Below, one piece after another: positions 17,355 to 25,886 of a DNA stretch of 54,762 nt. The notes beneath the pieces were generated by a model. The model was given only the letters and a program-made list of their open reading frames with translations. It was not told the origin of the DNA and searched no databases. Origin of the DNA: Streptococcus suis (GTDB lineage Bacteria > Bacillota > Bacilli > Lactobacillales > Streptococcaceae); the NCBI RefSeq assembly GCF_002960425.1, contig NZ_POIZ01000012.1:1-54762 (forward strand), read 5' to 3'. Within the stretch, counting starts at the first letter, position 1; each line of letters opens with the position of its first letter. Made by a program: the position numbers and the translations under genes.

Positions 17355-18623
17355 CTAAGCTTGAACTACTTCGTTATTTGATTTACGACCTGTAAGAATA
17401 GTATAGCTTACTAGTCCCACAGAAAGCAAGAGAAAGATGAGGGAAATACTTGTCGCAGAAAGCACCGTCACCATAAGGGCTACCAAGGCTTGACCACCTA
17501 CCATACCAATCTGGCAGAAACTGTCAATCCCACCACCGACAGTCGCCAATTTATCTTCTGGCAATTCATTCATAACAAGGGCACTCATTTTTGGATTGAA
17601 AATTCCCAAAGTAACTGCCGTTACAAAGATAACTGCCAGTACCACATAGATGTTGTGAAGAAAGAAACCTGAGAAAAGTAAAACAGGCATCAATGTAGAG
17701 AACTTGAGGAGGTTTATTAGACTGACATTTTTAAAGAATGCCATACCCAGACTAGAGCCCAAGATACTACCGACTGAGAAGAGAATAGAAACCAAAGCCA
17801 CCGTCGTGCCTGCATTGACAATCACAAAGTCTGAGAACTCCTTCATATTGAGAATAACTAATGGTGACAGTGCGGTAAAAATGGCATTCAAGCTAGCAAT
17901 GGTAATAATTGACGCTTTGAGAACTGGAATATTCTGAACAGCTTGGTAGGATTCCTTGAGACTGTTACGCATGCCCTTGATAATACCTGCTTCTGTTTCC
18001 ACTTGCTCAGCTTGCTGGATAGGATTTTCCTTCAGTAGTTTGGCAAGAGCTGGACGGAGGGTTGCCATGATGGCAAGACTGACCAAGAAGGTTCCTGCAT
18101 TGAAGAAGGCGAGATTCTGGTAAGACATAAAGCCGATGAGAATGGCACCGCTAGCTTGGAAGGCGATTTGCAAAAGTGATCTCACTGTCATCTTGAAGGC
18201 CATTGCGGTTTCGCGGTCTTCCGCTGCCACAACCCGCAAGCTGACTGGCATATAAAGCCCATTTTCGTATTGACCAGCCAAGTCTGATAGGAAATTGATG
18301 ACGCAGACCACCGCTACAACCCAGAGGGCTGGTGCAAATCCCATCAAGAAGCCAACAAAGGCATAGAGAACGACACGAACCAGCAGGGTTGCAAGAATGG
18401 TATCCAATTTATTTTTGGTCTTGTCTGCCCAAATCCCGATAAAGAGGCCAGCCAAAATCGGCAAGGTTTCAGATGCGGTAATCATAGCCAAGGCAAACTT
18501 GGTATCTGGTAAGAGTAAAACATAGTTCATCAAGGCTAGATAGTAAAGTGTGTCACCAAAGTTGGAAATCAAATCCGCTACAAAGCTGGATAGAAATAAT
18601 TTATTGTTGACTAGTTTTTTCAT
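17355..18623 (-). CDS. MFS transporter (macrolide-efflux-like, 12 TM)
   Basis: The protein has 422 residues from the ATG at 18621-18623, chosen for its 6-nt distance from AAGGAG. About 12 membrane segments are visible. LFIGIWADKTKNKLDT (the TM2-3 loop) and the order of segments fit the MFS group that includes MefA and enterobactin exporters. The substrate cannot be read from sequence; an exporter of a toxic or signalling compound sensed by the adjoining regulator is likely. The pair forms a two-gene operon with its own promoter. Confidence 0.85.
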   Translation of the reverse strand: MKKLVNNKLFLSSFVADLISNFGDTLYYLALMNYVLLLPDTKFALAMITASETLPILAGLFIGIWADKTKNKLDTILATLLVRVVLYAFVGFLMGFAPALWVVAVVCVINFLSDLAGQYENGLYMPVSLRVVAAEDRETAMAFKMTVRSLLQIAFQASGAILIGFMSYQNLAFFNAGTFLVSLAIMATLRPALAKLLKENPIQQAEQVETEAGIIKGMRNSLKESYQAVQNIPVLKASIITIASLNAIFTALSPLVILNMKEFSDFVIVNAGTTVALVSILFSVGSILGSSLGMAFFKNVSLINLLKFSTLMPVLLFSGFFLHNIYVVLAVIFVTAVTLGIFNPKMSALVMNELPEDKLATVGGGIDSFCQIGMVGGQALVALMVTVLSATSISLIFLLLSVGLVSYTILTGRKSNNEVVQA

Positions 18624-18643
18624 AAACATCTCCTTAAACAGAT

Positions 18644-18692
18644 ATTAAATATTTGTTTAATATTATTTTACACTTTATTTTAATAAAGTCAA
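18644..18692 (-). promoter_or_regulatory. MFS-regulator operon promoter and palindromic operator
   Basis: On the minus strand TTGACT (18687-18692), 16 bp, and TAAAAT (18665-18670) with an upstream TG form the promoter. ATTAAATA-TT-TGTTTAAT (18644-18661) is a near-perfect palindrome just downstream, where a bound repressor would block transcription. Similar TTAAATATTT and TGTTTAAT half-sites recur at 18710-18738. Confidence 0.6.
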
Positions 18693-18760
18693 CACTTAAT
18701 TTTATAAAAATTAAATATTTTTTAAGCGATTGTTTAATTTTTTTGATTTTCTATCCATTC

Positions 18761-18789
18761 TTGACAAAACAAAAACAGTCTGGTATAGT
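18761..18789 (+). promoter_or_regulatory. Consensus promoter of the DUF1846 leader
   Basis: TTGACA (18761-18766), 17 bp, TATAGT (18784-18789) with TGG before it. This is one of the strongest promoters in the window and starts RNA at about 18796. Confidence 0.85.
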
Positions 18790-18793
18790 ATTG

Positions 18794-18865
18794 TTCGGGC
18801 ACCTCTTTTGAGAGGTCGGAGAAAAGGCTCCCTAGTTTTAGGGGGCATTTTTTGTTTTTCCCGAA
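18794..18865 (+). ncRNA. Structured leader RNA with internal terminator (candidate riboregulator)
   Basis: From the start site the RNA forms a hairpin ACCTCT-TTTG-AGAGGT (18801-18816). An intrinsic terminator follows: GCTCCCTA / TAGGGGGC (18827-18846) and a T-rich run. GGAG (18818-18821) can instead pair with CTCC (18828-18831), which would break the terminator stem. TTCGGG (18794-18799) can pair with CCCGAA (18860-18865) and close the whole structure. Mutually exclusive stems before a terminator are the pattern of an attenuator or riboswitch. I do not recognise a known class; a short stand-alone sRNA is the alternative. Confidence 0.6.
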
Positions 18866-18894
18866 ATTTAATACATCATCGGAGGACTTATTGG

Positions 18895-20382
18895 ATGAAA
18901 AAAATCGCATTTGATTCAACTAAATACTTGAATTTGCAACGTGATCACATTTTAGAGCGTATTGCCCAGTTTGAAGGCAAGCTCTACATGGAATTTGGTG
19001 GAAAAATGCTGGAAGACTTCCACGCAGCCCGTGTTTTGCCTGGCTATGAACCAGATAATAAAATCAAACTCCTCCAAGAGTTGAAAGACCAAGTAGAAAT
19101 CGTCATCGCCATCAACGCCAGCAATATCGAACATTCTAAGGCACGTGGTGACCTAGGGATTTCTTACGACCAAGAAGTCTTCCGCTTGATTGACACCTTC
19201 AATGATATTGATATCTATGTTGGTTCTGTGGTCATTACCCAATACCGCAACCAACCAGCAGCAGATGCCTTCCGCAAACAGTTGGAAAAACATGGCATCA
19301 AATCCTATCTCCACTACCCAATCAAGGGCTATCCTTCTGATATCGACCACATCATTTCACCAGAAGGCATGGGCAAAAACGACTACATTGAAACCAGTCG
19401 CAACCTCGTCGTTGTCACCGCACCTGGACCTGGTTCAGGTAAATTGGCGACCTGTATCTCCCAGCTCTACCATGACCAGTTAAATGGCGTAACATCAGGC
19501 TATGCCAAGTTTGAAACCTTCCCAGTGTGGAACTTACCACTCCACCACCCAGTCAACTTGGCCTATGAAGCAGCAACTGCCGACCTGGACGACCTCAACA
19601 TGATTGACCCCTTCCACCTGCAAACTTACGGCAAAACTGCGGTCAACTACAACCGTGATATTGAGGTCTTCCCTGTCCTCAACCGTACCTTTGAACGTAT
19701 TTTGAACAAATCCCCTTATGCTTCACCAACTGACATGGGGGTCAACATGGTGGGCTATTCTATCGTAGATGAAGAAGCTGCTATCGAGGCTTCCAAGCAA
19801 GAAATCATCCGTCGCTACTACCAAACCTTGGTTGATTTCAAGGCAGAGCGGGTGGGCGAGCAAGCAGTTAAAAAGATTGAGCTCCTCATGAACGAGGTAG
19901 GCGTGACACCTGCTGACCGTAAGGTTGTTATCGCTGCGCGCGAAAAAGCAGAGCTAACTTCAAGCCCTGCCCTTGCTATTCAGTTGCCAAATGGTGAGAT
20001 TGTCACAGGTAAGACCTCTGACCTCCTCAAACCAACTGCAACTGTTCTTCTCAATGCTATCAAGCAAATCGCACAAATCGATGATGAAACTCTTCTCATC
20101 GAGCCAAATTATATCCGTCCAATTCAAGAATTGAAGGCAGATTATTTGGATAAAAACAATACACGACTCGATGCCAGCGAAATCCTAAACACCCTTGCCA
20201 TCACTGCACAAGATAGCCCTGTTGCTGCGCAAGCTATGAAGGAATTGGGACAATTAAACGGCAGCGAAGCCCACTCGACCGTTATCCTATCTGACGAAGA
20301 CAAGAGTGTTCTACGCAAATTAGGTATCAATTTAACCTTTGATCCTATCTATCAGCACAATAAGTTTTATCAGAAGAACTAA
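18895..20382 (+). CDS. DUF1846 domain-containing protein
   Basis: The protein has 495 residues from [14 protein letters not shown], with GGAGG 9 nt upstream; a longer upstream frame runs through the leader RNA and is not real. Conserved blocks include [52 protein letters not shown] and [18 protein letters not shown], the last resembling a nucleotide-binding loop. This family is widespread in Firmicutes and its biochemical role is, to my knowledge, unassigned. It is transcribed alone between the leader terminator and a strong terminator at 20386. Confidence 0.9.
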   Translation: MKKIAFDSTKYLNLQRDHILERIAQFEGKLYMEFGGKMLEDFHAARVLPGYEPDNKIKLLQELKDQVEIVIAINASNIEHSKARGDLGISYDQEVFRLIDTFNDIDIYVGSVVITQYRNQPAADAFRKQLEKHGIKSYLHYPIKGYPSDIDHIISPEGMGKNDYIETSRNLVVVTAPGPGSGKLATCISQLYHDQLNGVTSGYAKFETFPVWNLPLHHPVNLAYEAATADLDDLNMIDPFHLQTYGKTAVNYNRDIEVFPVLNRTFERILNKSPYASPTDMGVNMVGYSIVDEEAAIEASKQEIIRRYYQTLVDFKAERVGEQAVKKIELLMNEVGVTPADRKVVIAAREKAELTSSPALAIQLPNGEIVTGKTSDLLKPTATVLLNAIKQIAQIDDETLLIEPNYIRPIQELKADYLDKNNTRLDASEILNTLAITAQDSPVAAQAMKELGQLNGSEAHSTVILSDEDKSVLRKLGINLTFDPIYQHNKFYQKN

Positions 20383-20385
20383 AGA

Positions 20386-20418
20386 CAAAAATAGACTTGC
20401 CCCGGCAAGTCTATTTTT
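20386..20418. terminator. Bidirectional terminator after DUF1846
   Basis: AAAAATAGACTTGCC and GGCAAGTCTATTTTT form a 15-bp perfect stem with a 2-nt centre and A/T tails. Confidence 0.92.
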
Positions 20419-20426
20419 GTAATAGA

Positions 20427-20457
20427 AAAAACAAGGATATTTCTACCCTTGTTTTCT
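20427..20457. terminator. Terminator after ptsI
   Basis: On the minus strand GAAAACAAGG and CCTTGTTTT pair around an 11-nt loop with a T tail, 12 bp after the ptsI stop. Confidence 0.8.
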
Positions 20458-20468
20458 CATTTTATCTA

Positions 20469-22202
20469 TTAGTTGAAATCAACATACTCTTTTTGAAGTT
20501 CAAGAACTTCTTCAGCCGTTGCACATTCTGTCAAGGCACGCTGAGCATACTCTTCCATCTTAGCTGTGTCAAGTGTCTTCATGAGGCTACGTGTACGAAG
20601 TACAGAAGTTGCGCTCATAGAGAACTCATCCAAGCCCATTCCGACAAGAAGTGGAACAGCTTGTTGGTCACCAGCCATCTCTCCACACATACCAGCCCAT
20701 TTGCCTTCTGCGTGTGCAGCCTTGATAACGTTGTTAATCAAGCGAAGGATAGATGGGTTGTAAGGTTGGTAGAGGTATGAAACTTGTTCGTTCATACGGT
20801 CTGCTGCCATTGTGTACTGGATAAGGTCGTTTGTACCAATTGAGAAGAAGTCAACTTCTTTAGCAAATTGGTCAGCGATCATTGCTGCTGCAGGGATTTC
20901 AATCATGATACCCACTTGGATATCATCTGCAACTGCTACACCTTCAGCCAACAAGTTCGCTTTTTCTTCTTCAAGGATTGCTTTTGCTGCACGGAATTCT
21001 GTCAACAAGGCAACCATCGGGAACATGATACGAAGTTTACCATGTACTGATGAACGAAGAAGGGCACGCAACTGCGTACGGAACATTTGGTTACCAGTCT
21101 CAGAGATAGAGATACGTAGGGCACGGAAACCAAGGAATGGGTTCATTTCATGTGGAAGATCGAAGTAAGGAAGTTCCTTATCACCACCGATATCCATAGT
21201 ACGAACCACAACTGGCTTACCATTCATACCTTCAAGAACAGCCTTATAAGCTTCGTATTGCTCGTCTTCAGTTGGGAAGTCTTGTGAGTCCATGTACAAG
21301 AACTCTGTACGGTAAAGACCAACAGCTTCTGCACCGTTATCATTTACACCTTCAACGTCTTTTGGTGTACCGATGTTAGCTGCCAATTCGAAGTGTTTGC
21401 CGTCAGCTGTCACTGTTTGAGCATCTTTCAAGAGTGCCCACTCAGCTTTTTGTTTAGCATAGGCTTCGCCAGCTGCCTTAAATTCTGCAATCACTTCTTC
21501 AGATGGGTTGATAACAACTTCACCAGTGATACCGTTAACAGCGAGGACATCGCCATCTTTTACGATTTCAGTAATATTATTTGTACCCAATACAGCTGCA
21601 ATCTCAAGTGTACGAGCCATGATAGCTGAGTGGCTTGTACGTCCACCGATGTTTGTTACAAAAGCTTTAACAAACTGTTTGTTCAATTGCGCTGTATCAG
21701 ATGGTGTCAAGTCGTGTGCAATAACGATAGACTCTTCATCAATTGTCGCTGGGTTTGGCAAACGAACACCCAGCAAGTGTGCTAGGACACGTTTAGCAAC
21801 GTCGCGGATGTCTGCTGCACGCTCTTGCATGTATGGATTATCTTCCATACCTTCAAAGATAGCGATGAACATATCCGTTACTTCTTTCAAACCTGTTTCA
21901 GCATTTGTTTTCTTAGCACGGATAGTTTCCTTAATCTGACCAATCATTTCTGGGTCAGCAAGAACCATCAAGTGTGCATCAAATACAGCTGCGGCTTCTT
22001 CACCAAGGCTAGCTACTGCGTTCTCACGAATAACAGAAAGCTCGTTCTGTGATGCTTCAAGAGCTGCATCCAAACGAGCTTCTTCTGCATTTGTATCTTC
22101 AACTGCAACAGTTTCGAAGGACAAATCTGGCTGAACGAGTAGATATGCCTTAGCAACGGCAACACCATCAGATGCTGCAATTCCTTTAAGCATTTCTGTC
22201 AT
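20469..22202 (-). CDS. ptsI: Phosphoenolpyruvate-protein phosphotransferase (Enzyme I)
   Basis: Enzyme I takes phosphate from PEP and passes it to HPr, driving all PTS sugar uptake. I take the start at [11 protein letters not shown] (ATG 22200-22202), giving 577 residues, the usual length; a longer frame runs back into pts[13 protein letters not shown] holds the phosphorylated His (near 190). The C-terminal PEP-binding barrel has [33 protein letters not shown] and [14 protein letters not shown], then the Cys in [11 protein letters not shown]. It starts 4 bp after the ptsH stop, so translation is coupled. Confidence 0.98.
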   Translation of the reverse strand: MTEMLKGIAASDGVAVAKAYLLVQPDLSFETVAVEDTNAEEARLDAALEASQNELSVIRENAVASLGEEAAAVFDAHLMVLADPEMIGQIKETIRAKKTNAETGLKEVTDMFIAIFEGMEDNPYMQERAADIRDVAKRVLAHLLGVRLPNPATIDEESIVIAHDLTPSDTAQLNKQFVKAFVTNIGGRTSHSAIMARTLEIAAVLGTNNITEIVKDGDVLAVNGITGEVVINPSEEVIAEFKAAGEAYAKQKAEWALLKDAQTVTADGKHFELAANIGTPKDVEGVNDNGAEAVGLYRTEFLYMDSQDFPTEDEQYEAYKAVLEGMNGKPVVVRTMDIGGDKELPYFDLPHEMNPFLGFRALRISISETGNQMFRTQLRALLRSSVHGKLRIMFPMVALLTEFRAAKAILEEEKANLLAEGVAVADDIQVGIMIEIPAAAMIADQFAKEVDFFSIGTNDLIQYTMAADRMNEQVSYLYQPYNPSILRLINNVIKAAHAEGKWAGMCGEMAGDQQAVPLLVGMGLDEFSMSATSVLRTRSLMKTLDTAKMEEYAQRALTECATAEEVLELQKEYVDFN

Positions 22203-22206
22203 CTTC

Positions 22207-22470
22207 TTATGCCAATCCTTCTTTTTCCATTGTTTCAGTGATAGCTGCGATTGCATCGTCAGCATCAGCACCTTCAGCAGAGATTGTTACATCAGCGCCT
22301 TGACCAACACCAAGACTCATAACACCCATGATAGATTTAAGGTTAACTGATTTTTCTTTGTAGTTCAACGTGATGTCTGAAGCGAATTTGCTAGCAGTTT
22401 GAACAAGCAAAGTTGCTGGACGTGCGTGGATACCTGTTTCTGCCACGATGTGGAAGTCTTTTGAAGCCAT
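22207..22470 (-). CDS. ptsH: Phosphocarrier protein HPr
   Basis: HPr has 87 residues. His15 in [14 protein letters not shown] accepts phosphate from Enzyme I. Ser46 in LKSIMGVMS is the HPr kinase site used with CcpA for catabolite control, linking it to the cre-like sites upstream of glgP in this window. AAAGGAGAATCCAACT precedes the ATG. The promoter at 22533-22561 drives ptsHI. Confidence 0.98.
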   Translation of the reverse strand: MASKDFHIVAETGIHARPATLLVQTASKFASDITLNYKEKSVNLKSIMGVMSLGVGQGADVTISAEGADADDAIAAITETMEKEGLA

Positions 22471-22532
22471 AGTTGGATTCTCCTTTATTTTTACAAAATT
22501 TTGAGTTATTTTTGATAACCCTTACAAAAAGC

Positions 22533-22561
22533 ATTATATCACTTTTTGAAATCATTTTCAA
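22533..22561 (-). promoter_or_regulatory. ptsHI promoter
   Basis: On the minus strand TTGAAA (22556-22561), a 17-bp spacer and TATAAT (22533-22538) form a near-consensus promoter with a 62-nt leader before the ptsH ATG. The 319-bp gap between ptsH and nrdH holds only this promoter, the NrdR boxes and the nrdH promoter. Confidence 0.85.
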
Positions 22562-22659
22562 GAATTTTTTGCGTTTCTTTCAGTAAAACTATTTTTTATG
22601 AGATTATAAAAGTTCTGAAAACATCTTGAAAGCTTGGTTTCAAAGGATTTGCGCCGTTT

Positions 22660-22707
22660 ACACAAGATATGGTGTTTATTCGTTTTTTGTCATACTATAT
22701 TTTGTGA
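22660..22707 (+). promoter_or_regulatory. Pair of NrdR boxes upstream of nrdHEF
   Basis: ACACAAGATATGGTGT (22660-22675) and ATACTATATTTTGTGA (22692-22707) both fit the 16-bp NrdR box (consensus near ACACWATATATWGTGT). They lie 32 bp centre to centre, three helical turns, as usual for this repressor. NrdR senses ATP/dATP and represses ribonucleotide reductase genes. Confidence 0.75.
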
Positions 22708-22725
22708 TAGTTATGGACTTCCTTC

Positions 22726-22754
22726 TTGACTTTGCCCCAAAAATCTTGTATGCT
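22726..22754 (+). promoter_or_regulatory. nrdH promoter
   Basis: TTGACT (22726-22731), 17 bp and TATGCT (22749-22754) give a fair promoter starting about 30 bp before the nrdH ATG. It lies just downstream of the NrdR boxes. Confidence 0.6.
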
Positions 22755-22789
22755 AGTCTGGTATATTTATTTTAAAAAGGAGAAATTGA

Positions 22790-23008
22790 ATGGTTACCAT
22801 CTATTCAAAAAATAATTGTGTTCAATGTAAAATGAGTAAAAAATTTCTTGATGAGCACAATGTGGTCTACAAAGAAATCAATCTAGACGAGCAACCTGAA
22901 TTTATCGAACATGTTAAAAACCTTGGTTTCTCAGCAGCGCCAGTTATTGAAACTGAAAATGAAGTTTTCTCTGGTTTCCAACCAACAAAATTGAAAGCCT
23001 TGGTATAA
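22790..23008 (+). CDS. nrdH: Glutaredoxin-like protein NrdH
   Basis: The protein has 72 residues. It has the redox pair C10-V-Q-C13 in KNNCVQCKMSKKFL and the NrdH mark GFSAAPVIE plus a C-terminal FSGFQPTKL, which separates NrdH from glutaredoxins. It is the electron donor that re-reduces the class Ib ribonucleotide reductase, itself recharged by thioredoxin reductase. AAAAAGGAGAAATTGA precedes ATG. nrdE follows 41 bp later. Confidence 0.95.
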   Translation: MVTIYSKNNCVQCKMSKKFLDEHNVVYKEINLDEQPEFIEHVKNLGFSAAPVIETENEVFSGFQPTKLKALV

Positions 23009-23049
23009 ACTATACCAAGTTACCCCTAGTATAGAAAGAGATCGCGATT

Positions 23050-25209
23050 ATGAGTTTGAAAGAATTAGGCGATGTGTCCTACTTCCGTTTAAATAACGAA
23101 ATCAACCGTCCAGTCAATGGACAAATTCCTCTCCACAAGGATCAGGAAGCAGTTAAAGCTTTCTTTAATGAAAATGTCCTTCCAAATACTAAGCAATTTG
23201 ATAGCATTTTAGACAAGATTGCTTATTTAGTAGAAGAAAATTATCTTGAAAAAGAATTTTTGGACCAGTATAGCCCAGAATTTATCATTAAAATCCATCA
23301 ATTTTTACAGGACCAAAACTTCCGCTTCAAGTCCTTCATGGCAGCCTACAAGTTCTACAATCAGTATGCCCTTAAAACCAACGACGGTGCCTACTACTTG
23401 GAGAGCATGGAAGATCGTGTTCTCTTCAACGCCTTGTATTTTGCAGAGGGCAATGAAGAATTGGCCTTGAATTTGGCCAACGAAATGATCCATTTGCGTT
23501 ATCAGCCAGCTACTCCTTCCTTCCTCAACGCAGGTCGTGCTCGTCGTGGTGAGTTGGTGTCCTGTTTCCTCATCCAAGTCACAGACGACATGAACTCTAT
23601 TGGACGTTCTATCAACTCTGCTCTGCAATTGTCCCGTATCGGTGGTGGCGTCGGCATCTCCCTCAGCAACTTGCGTGAGGCAGGCGCACCAATCAAGGGC
23701 TACGAGGGAGCTGCTTCTGGTGTCGTTCCTGTCATGAAACTCTTTGAGGACAGCTTCTCCTACTCTAACCAACTTGGGCAACGCCAAGGAGCTGGGGTTG
23801 TTTACCTAGATGTTTTCCACCCAGACATTGTCGCCTTTCTTTCGACTAAGAAGGAAAATGCCGATGAGAAAGTGCGCGTGAAGACCTTGTCGTTGGGTAT
23901 CACTGTTCCTGATAAGTTCTACGAATTGGCTCGTAAAAATGAAGATATGTACCTCTTCAGCCCATACTCTGTGGAATTAGAGTACGGTGTGCCTTACAGC
24001 TACCTTGATATTACTGAAAAGTACGATGAGTTAGTAGCAAACCCACGTATCCGTAAAACAAAAATCAAGGCACGTGACCTAGAAACTGAGATTTCTAAAC
24101 TTCAACAAGAGTCTGGCTATCCTTACGTTATCAACATCGACACTGCCAACCGTAGCAATCCTGTTGACGGTAAGATTATCATGTCCAACCTCTGTTCAGA
24201 AATTCTTCAAGTTCAGACGCCAAGTGTTATCAATGACAAGCAAGAATTTTTAACATTGGGTACAGATGTGTCATGTAACCTTGGTTCGACCAACATCGTC
24301 AACCTCATGAAGTCGCCTGACTTTGGACTTTCTGTCCGTACCATGACACGTGCTCTTACTTACGTGACTGACCATTCGCACATTTCTGCGGTGCCGTCTA
24401 TCGAGGCTGGAAATGAACGTGCGCATTCTATCGGACTTGGTGCCATGGGACTTCACTCATACTTGGCACAAAACTTGATCGATTACGGATCAAAAACAGC
24501 TGTGGAATTTACCAATATCTACTTCATGCTCCTTAACTACTGGACCTTGGTAGAATCAAACAATATTGCCCGTGAACGCAAGGCGACCTTCCACAACTAT
24601 GACAAATCAAAATACGCAGACGGTACATATTTTGATAAATATGTGACTGGTGACTACCAACCGCAATCTGGCCGTGTGAAAGAGCTTTTCGAAGGCATCT
24701 TTATTCCAAGCGGACAAGATTGGGCTGACCTCCGTGAGAAAGTCATGGCAGATGGTCTTTACCACCAAAACCGCCTGGCTGTTGCACCAAACGGTTCTAT
24801 CAGCTACATCAACGATGTTTCTGCTTCTATTCATCCAATTACCCAACGGATTGAAGAACGCCAAGAGAAAAAAATCGGTAAAATCTACTATCCAGCAGCA
24901 GGTTTGGCAACAGAAACCATTCCATTCTACAAGTCTGCCTATGACATGGATATGCGCAAGGTCATCGATGTCTACGCTGCTGCAACGGAGCACGTTGACC
25001 AAGGGTTGTCCCTCACTCTTTTCCTACGCAGTGAATTGCCAAAAGCCCTTTACGAATGGAAAAAAGAGAACAAACAAACCACTCGTGACCTCTCTATCCT
25101 CCGTAACTACGCCTTCAACAAGGGTATCAAGTCTATCTACTACATCCGTACCTTTACCGATGACGGCGAAGAAGTCGGCGCAAACCAATGTGAAAGTTGT
25201 GTGATTTAA
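23050..25209 (+). CDS. nrdE: Class Ib ribonucleoside-diphosphate reductase alpha subunit
   Basis: The subunit has 719 residues and reduces ribonucleoside diphosphates to deoxy forms. LVSCFLIQVTDDMNS and SNLCSEIL carry catalytic Cys residues. The C-terminal CESCVI is the redox-shuttle pair that NrdH reduces. The long ATP-cone of class Ia is missing, as expected for Ib. The stop codon overlaps the first base pairs of an intergenic repeat that separates it from nrdF by 677 bp. nrdI, the flavodoxin that activates manganese-NrdF, is not in this window. Confidence 0.97.
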   Translation: MSLKELGDVSYFRLNNEINRPVNGQIPLHKDQEAVKAFFNENVLPNTKQFDSILDKIAYLVEENYLEKEFLDQYSPEFIIKIHQFLQDQNFRFKSFMAAYKFYNQYALKTNDGAYYLESMEDRVLFNALYFAEGNEELALNLANEMIHLRYQPATPSFLNAGRARRGELVSCFLIQVTDDMNSIGRSINSALQLSRIGGGVGISLSNLREAGAPIKGYEGAASGVVPVMKLFEDSFSYSNQLGQRQGAGVVYLDVFHPDIVAFLSTKKENADEKVRVKTLSLGITVPDKFYELARKNEDMYLFSPYSVELEYGVPYSYLDITEKYDELVANPRIRKTKIKARDLETEISKLQQESGYPYVINIDTANRSNPVDGKIIMSNLCSEILQVQTPSVINDKQEFLTLGTDVSCNLGSTNIVNLMKSPDFGLSVRTMTRALTYVTDHSHISAVPSIEAGNERAHSIGLGAMGLHSYLAQNLIDYGSKTAVEFTNIYFMLLNYWTLVESNNIARERKATFHNYDKSKYADGTYFDKYVTGDYQPQSGRVKELFEGIFIPSGQDWADLREKVMADGLYHQNRLAVAPNGSISYINDVSASIHPITQRIEERQEKKIGKIYYPAAGLATETIPFYKSAYDMDMRKVIDVYAAATEHVDQGLSLTLFLRSELPKALYEWKKENKQTTRDLSILRNYAFNKGIKSIYYIRTFTDDGEEVGANQCESCVI

Positions 25210-25405
25210 GACACTAACATTCATTGATGCTAAAGCATCTAATGAATGAACGGTACTGACTATTTGGTCAGTACCTAAGTAGCTTACTACCTCGAAAAGT
25301 CGTTATTATCGAACGACTTTTCTCAGGTCGTAACTTTCACAAGTTTAGCTGTTGGCAAGCCAACTAGCTAAGCTACGCCAACTGCTATGAGCGGATTGGC
25401 TAGCT
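25208..25405 (+). repeat. Hairpin-chain repeat, copy 1 (198 bp)
   Basis: This copy is about 95% identical to 25571-25768 at a constant offset of 363 bp. It is a chain of inverted repeats: TTCATTGATGC / GCATC-AATGAA; GGTACTGAC / GTCAGTACC; GAAAAGTCGTT / AACGACTTTTC; TTAGCTGTTGGC / GCCAACTAGCTAA; and GCCAA-GCT / AGC-TTGGC. Differences between copies fall mostly in loops or keep pairing. The 677-bp gap between nrdE and nrdF (25210-25886) consists of this copy, a spacer hairpin (GAAACTGAAGA / TCTTCAGTTTC), the element at 25459 and copy 2; no coding frame is supported in it. Confidence 0.85.
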
Positions 25406-25458
25406 ACCTTACTAACTTCGAAACTGAAGAAATATCGTCTTCAGTTTCTACGTGTCGT

Positions 25459-25568
25459 AAGATGTGAGGGCGTCAAAAGGACACAGCAAAAATAGGAAAT
25501 ACCGCAGAGATGTCTTGCATCTCAAAGGGATTTATCTTTTTTGCCAAGTCCTTAGCCCGAACTCGATT
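25459..25568 (+). repeat. Structured element of the AAAATAGG family
   Basis: An outer stem pairs GCAAA (25486-25490) with TTTGC (25540-25544). An inner stem pairs GAGATG (25507-25512) with CATCTC (25518-25523). Flanks GGGC (25468-25471) and GCCC (25555-25558) close it. The same layout with different stem letters occurs twice at 34541-34831. The invariant parts are AAAATAGGA on one arm and TAGCYCG after the other. Confidence 0.8.
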
Positions 25569-25570
25569 TC

Positions 25571-25768
25571 AAGACACTAACATTCATTGATGCTAAAGCA
25601 TCTAATGAATGAACGGTACTGACTATTTGGTCAGTACCTAAGTGGCTTACTACCTCGAAAAGTCGTTAAGTTCGAACGACTTTTCTCAGGTCGTAACTTT
25701 CACAAGCTTAGCTGTTGGCAAGCCAACTACCTAATCTACGCCAACCGCTATGAGCGGATTGGCTAGCT
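25571..25768 (+). repeat. Hairpin-chain repeat, copy 2 (198 bp)
   Basis: This is the second copy of the 25208-25405 repeat at +363 bp with about ten substitutions, all hairpins preserved. A terminator-like stem AACGTCC / GGGCGTT with six T follows at 25811-25832, just before the nrdF promoter. Confidence 0.85.
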
Positions 25769-25810
25769 TACTAGACCGGAAAGATTGAGACATTCACAAA
25801 CCAATCTAAT

Positions 25811-25832
25811 GAACGTCCTTTGGGCGTTTTTT
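25811..25832 (+). terminator. Terminator between the repeat array and nrdF
   Basis: AACGTCC-TTT-GGGCGTT (one G-U pair) followed by T6. It would end nrdHE transcripts after the repeat array, so nrdF relies on its own promoter. Confidence 0.65.
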
Positions 25833-25843
25833 AGCAGAAAATA

Positions 25844-25852
25844 TGTTACAAT
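25844..25852 (+). promoter_or_regulatory. nrdF extended -10 promoter
   Basis: TG-T-TACAAT (TACAAT 25847-25852) lies 34 bp before the nrdF ATG; AAAGAAAGAG is the ribosome binding site. No good -35 is visible, consistent with an extended -10. Confidence 0.6.
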
Positions 25853-25886
25853 AGTATAGATATTTCTAGAAAAGAAAGAGAAAACT

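Noticed and set aside
18730..18894. N-terminal extension of the DUF1846 gene through the leader
   Set aside because: It would translate the promoter, hairpins and terminator; GGAGG directs ribosomes to the ATG at 18895.
20469..22271. Extended ptsI start upstream of 22202
   Set aside because: It runs into ptsH in another frame; the 577-residue form matches Enzyme I length and follows ptsH by 4 bp.
25208..25768. Direct repeats flanking a hairpin unit as an insertion sequence or CRISPR array
   Set aside because: No transposase and no short regular spacers; the repeats are internally palindromic and intergenic, unlike either.
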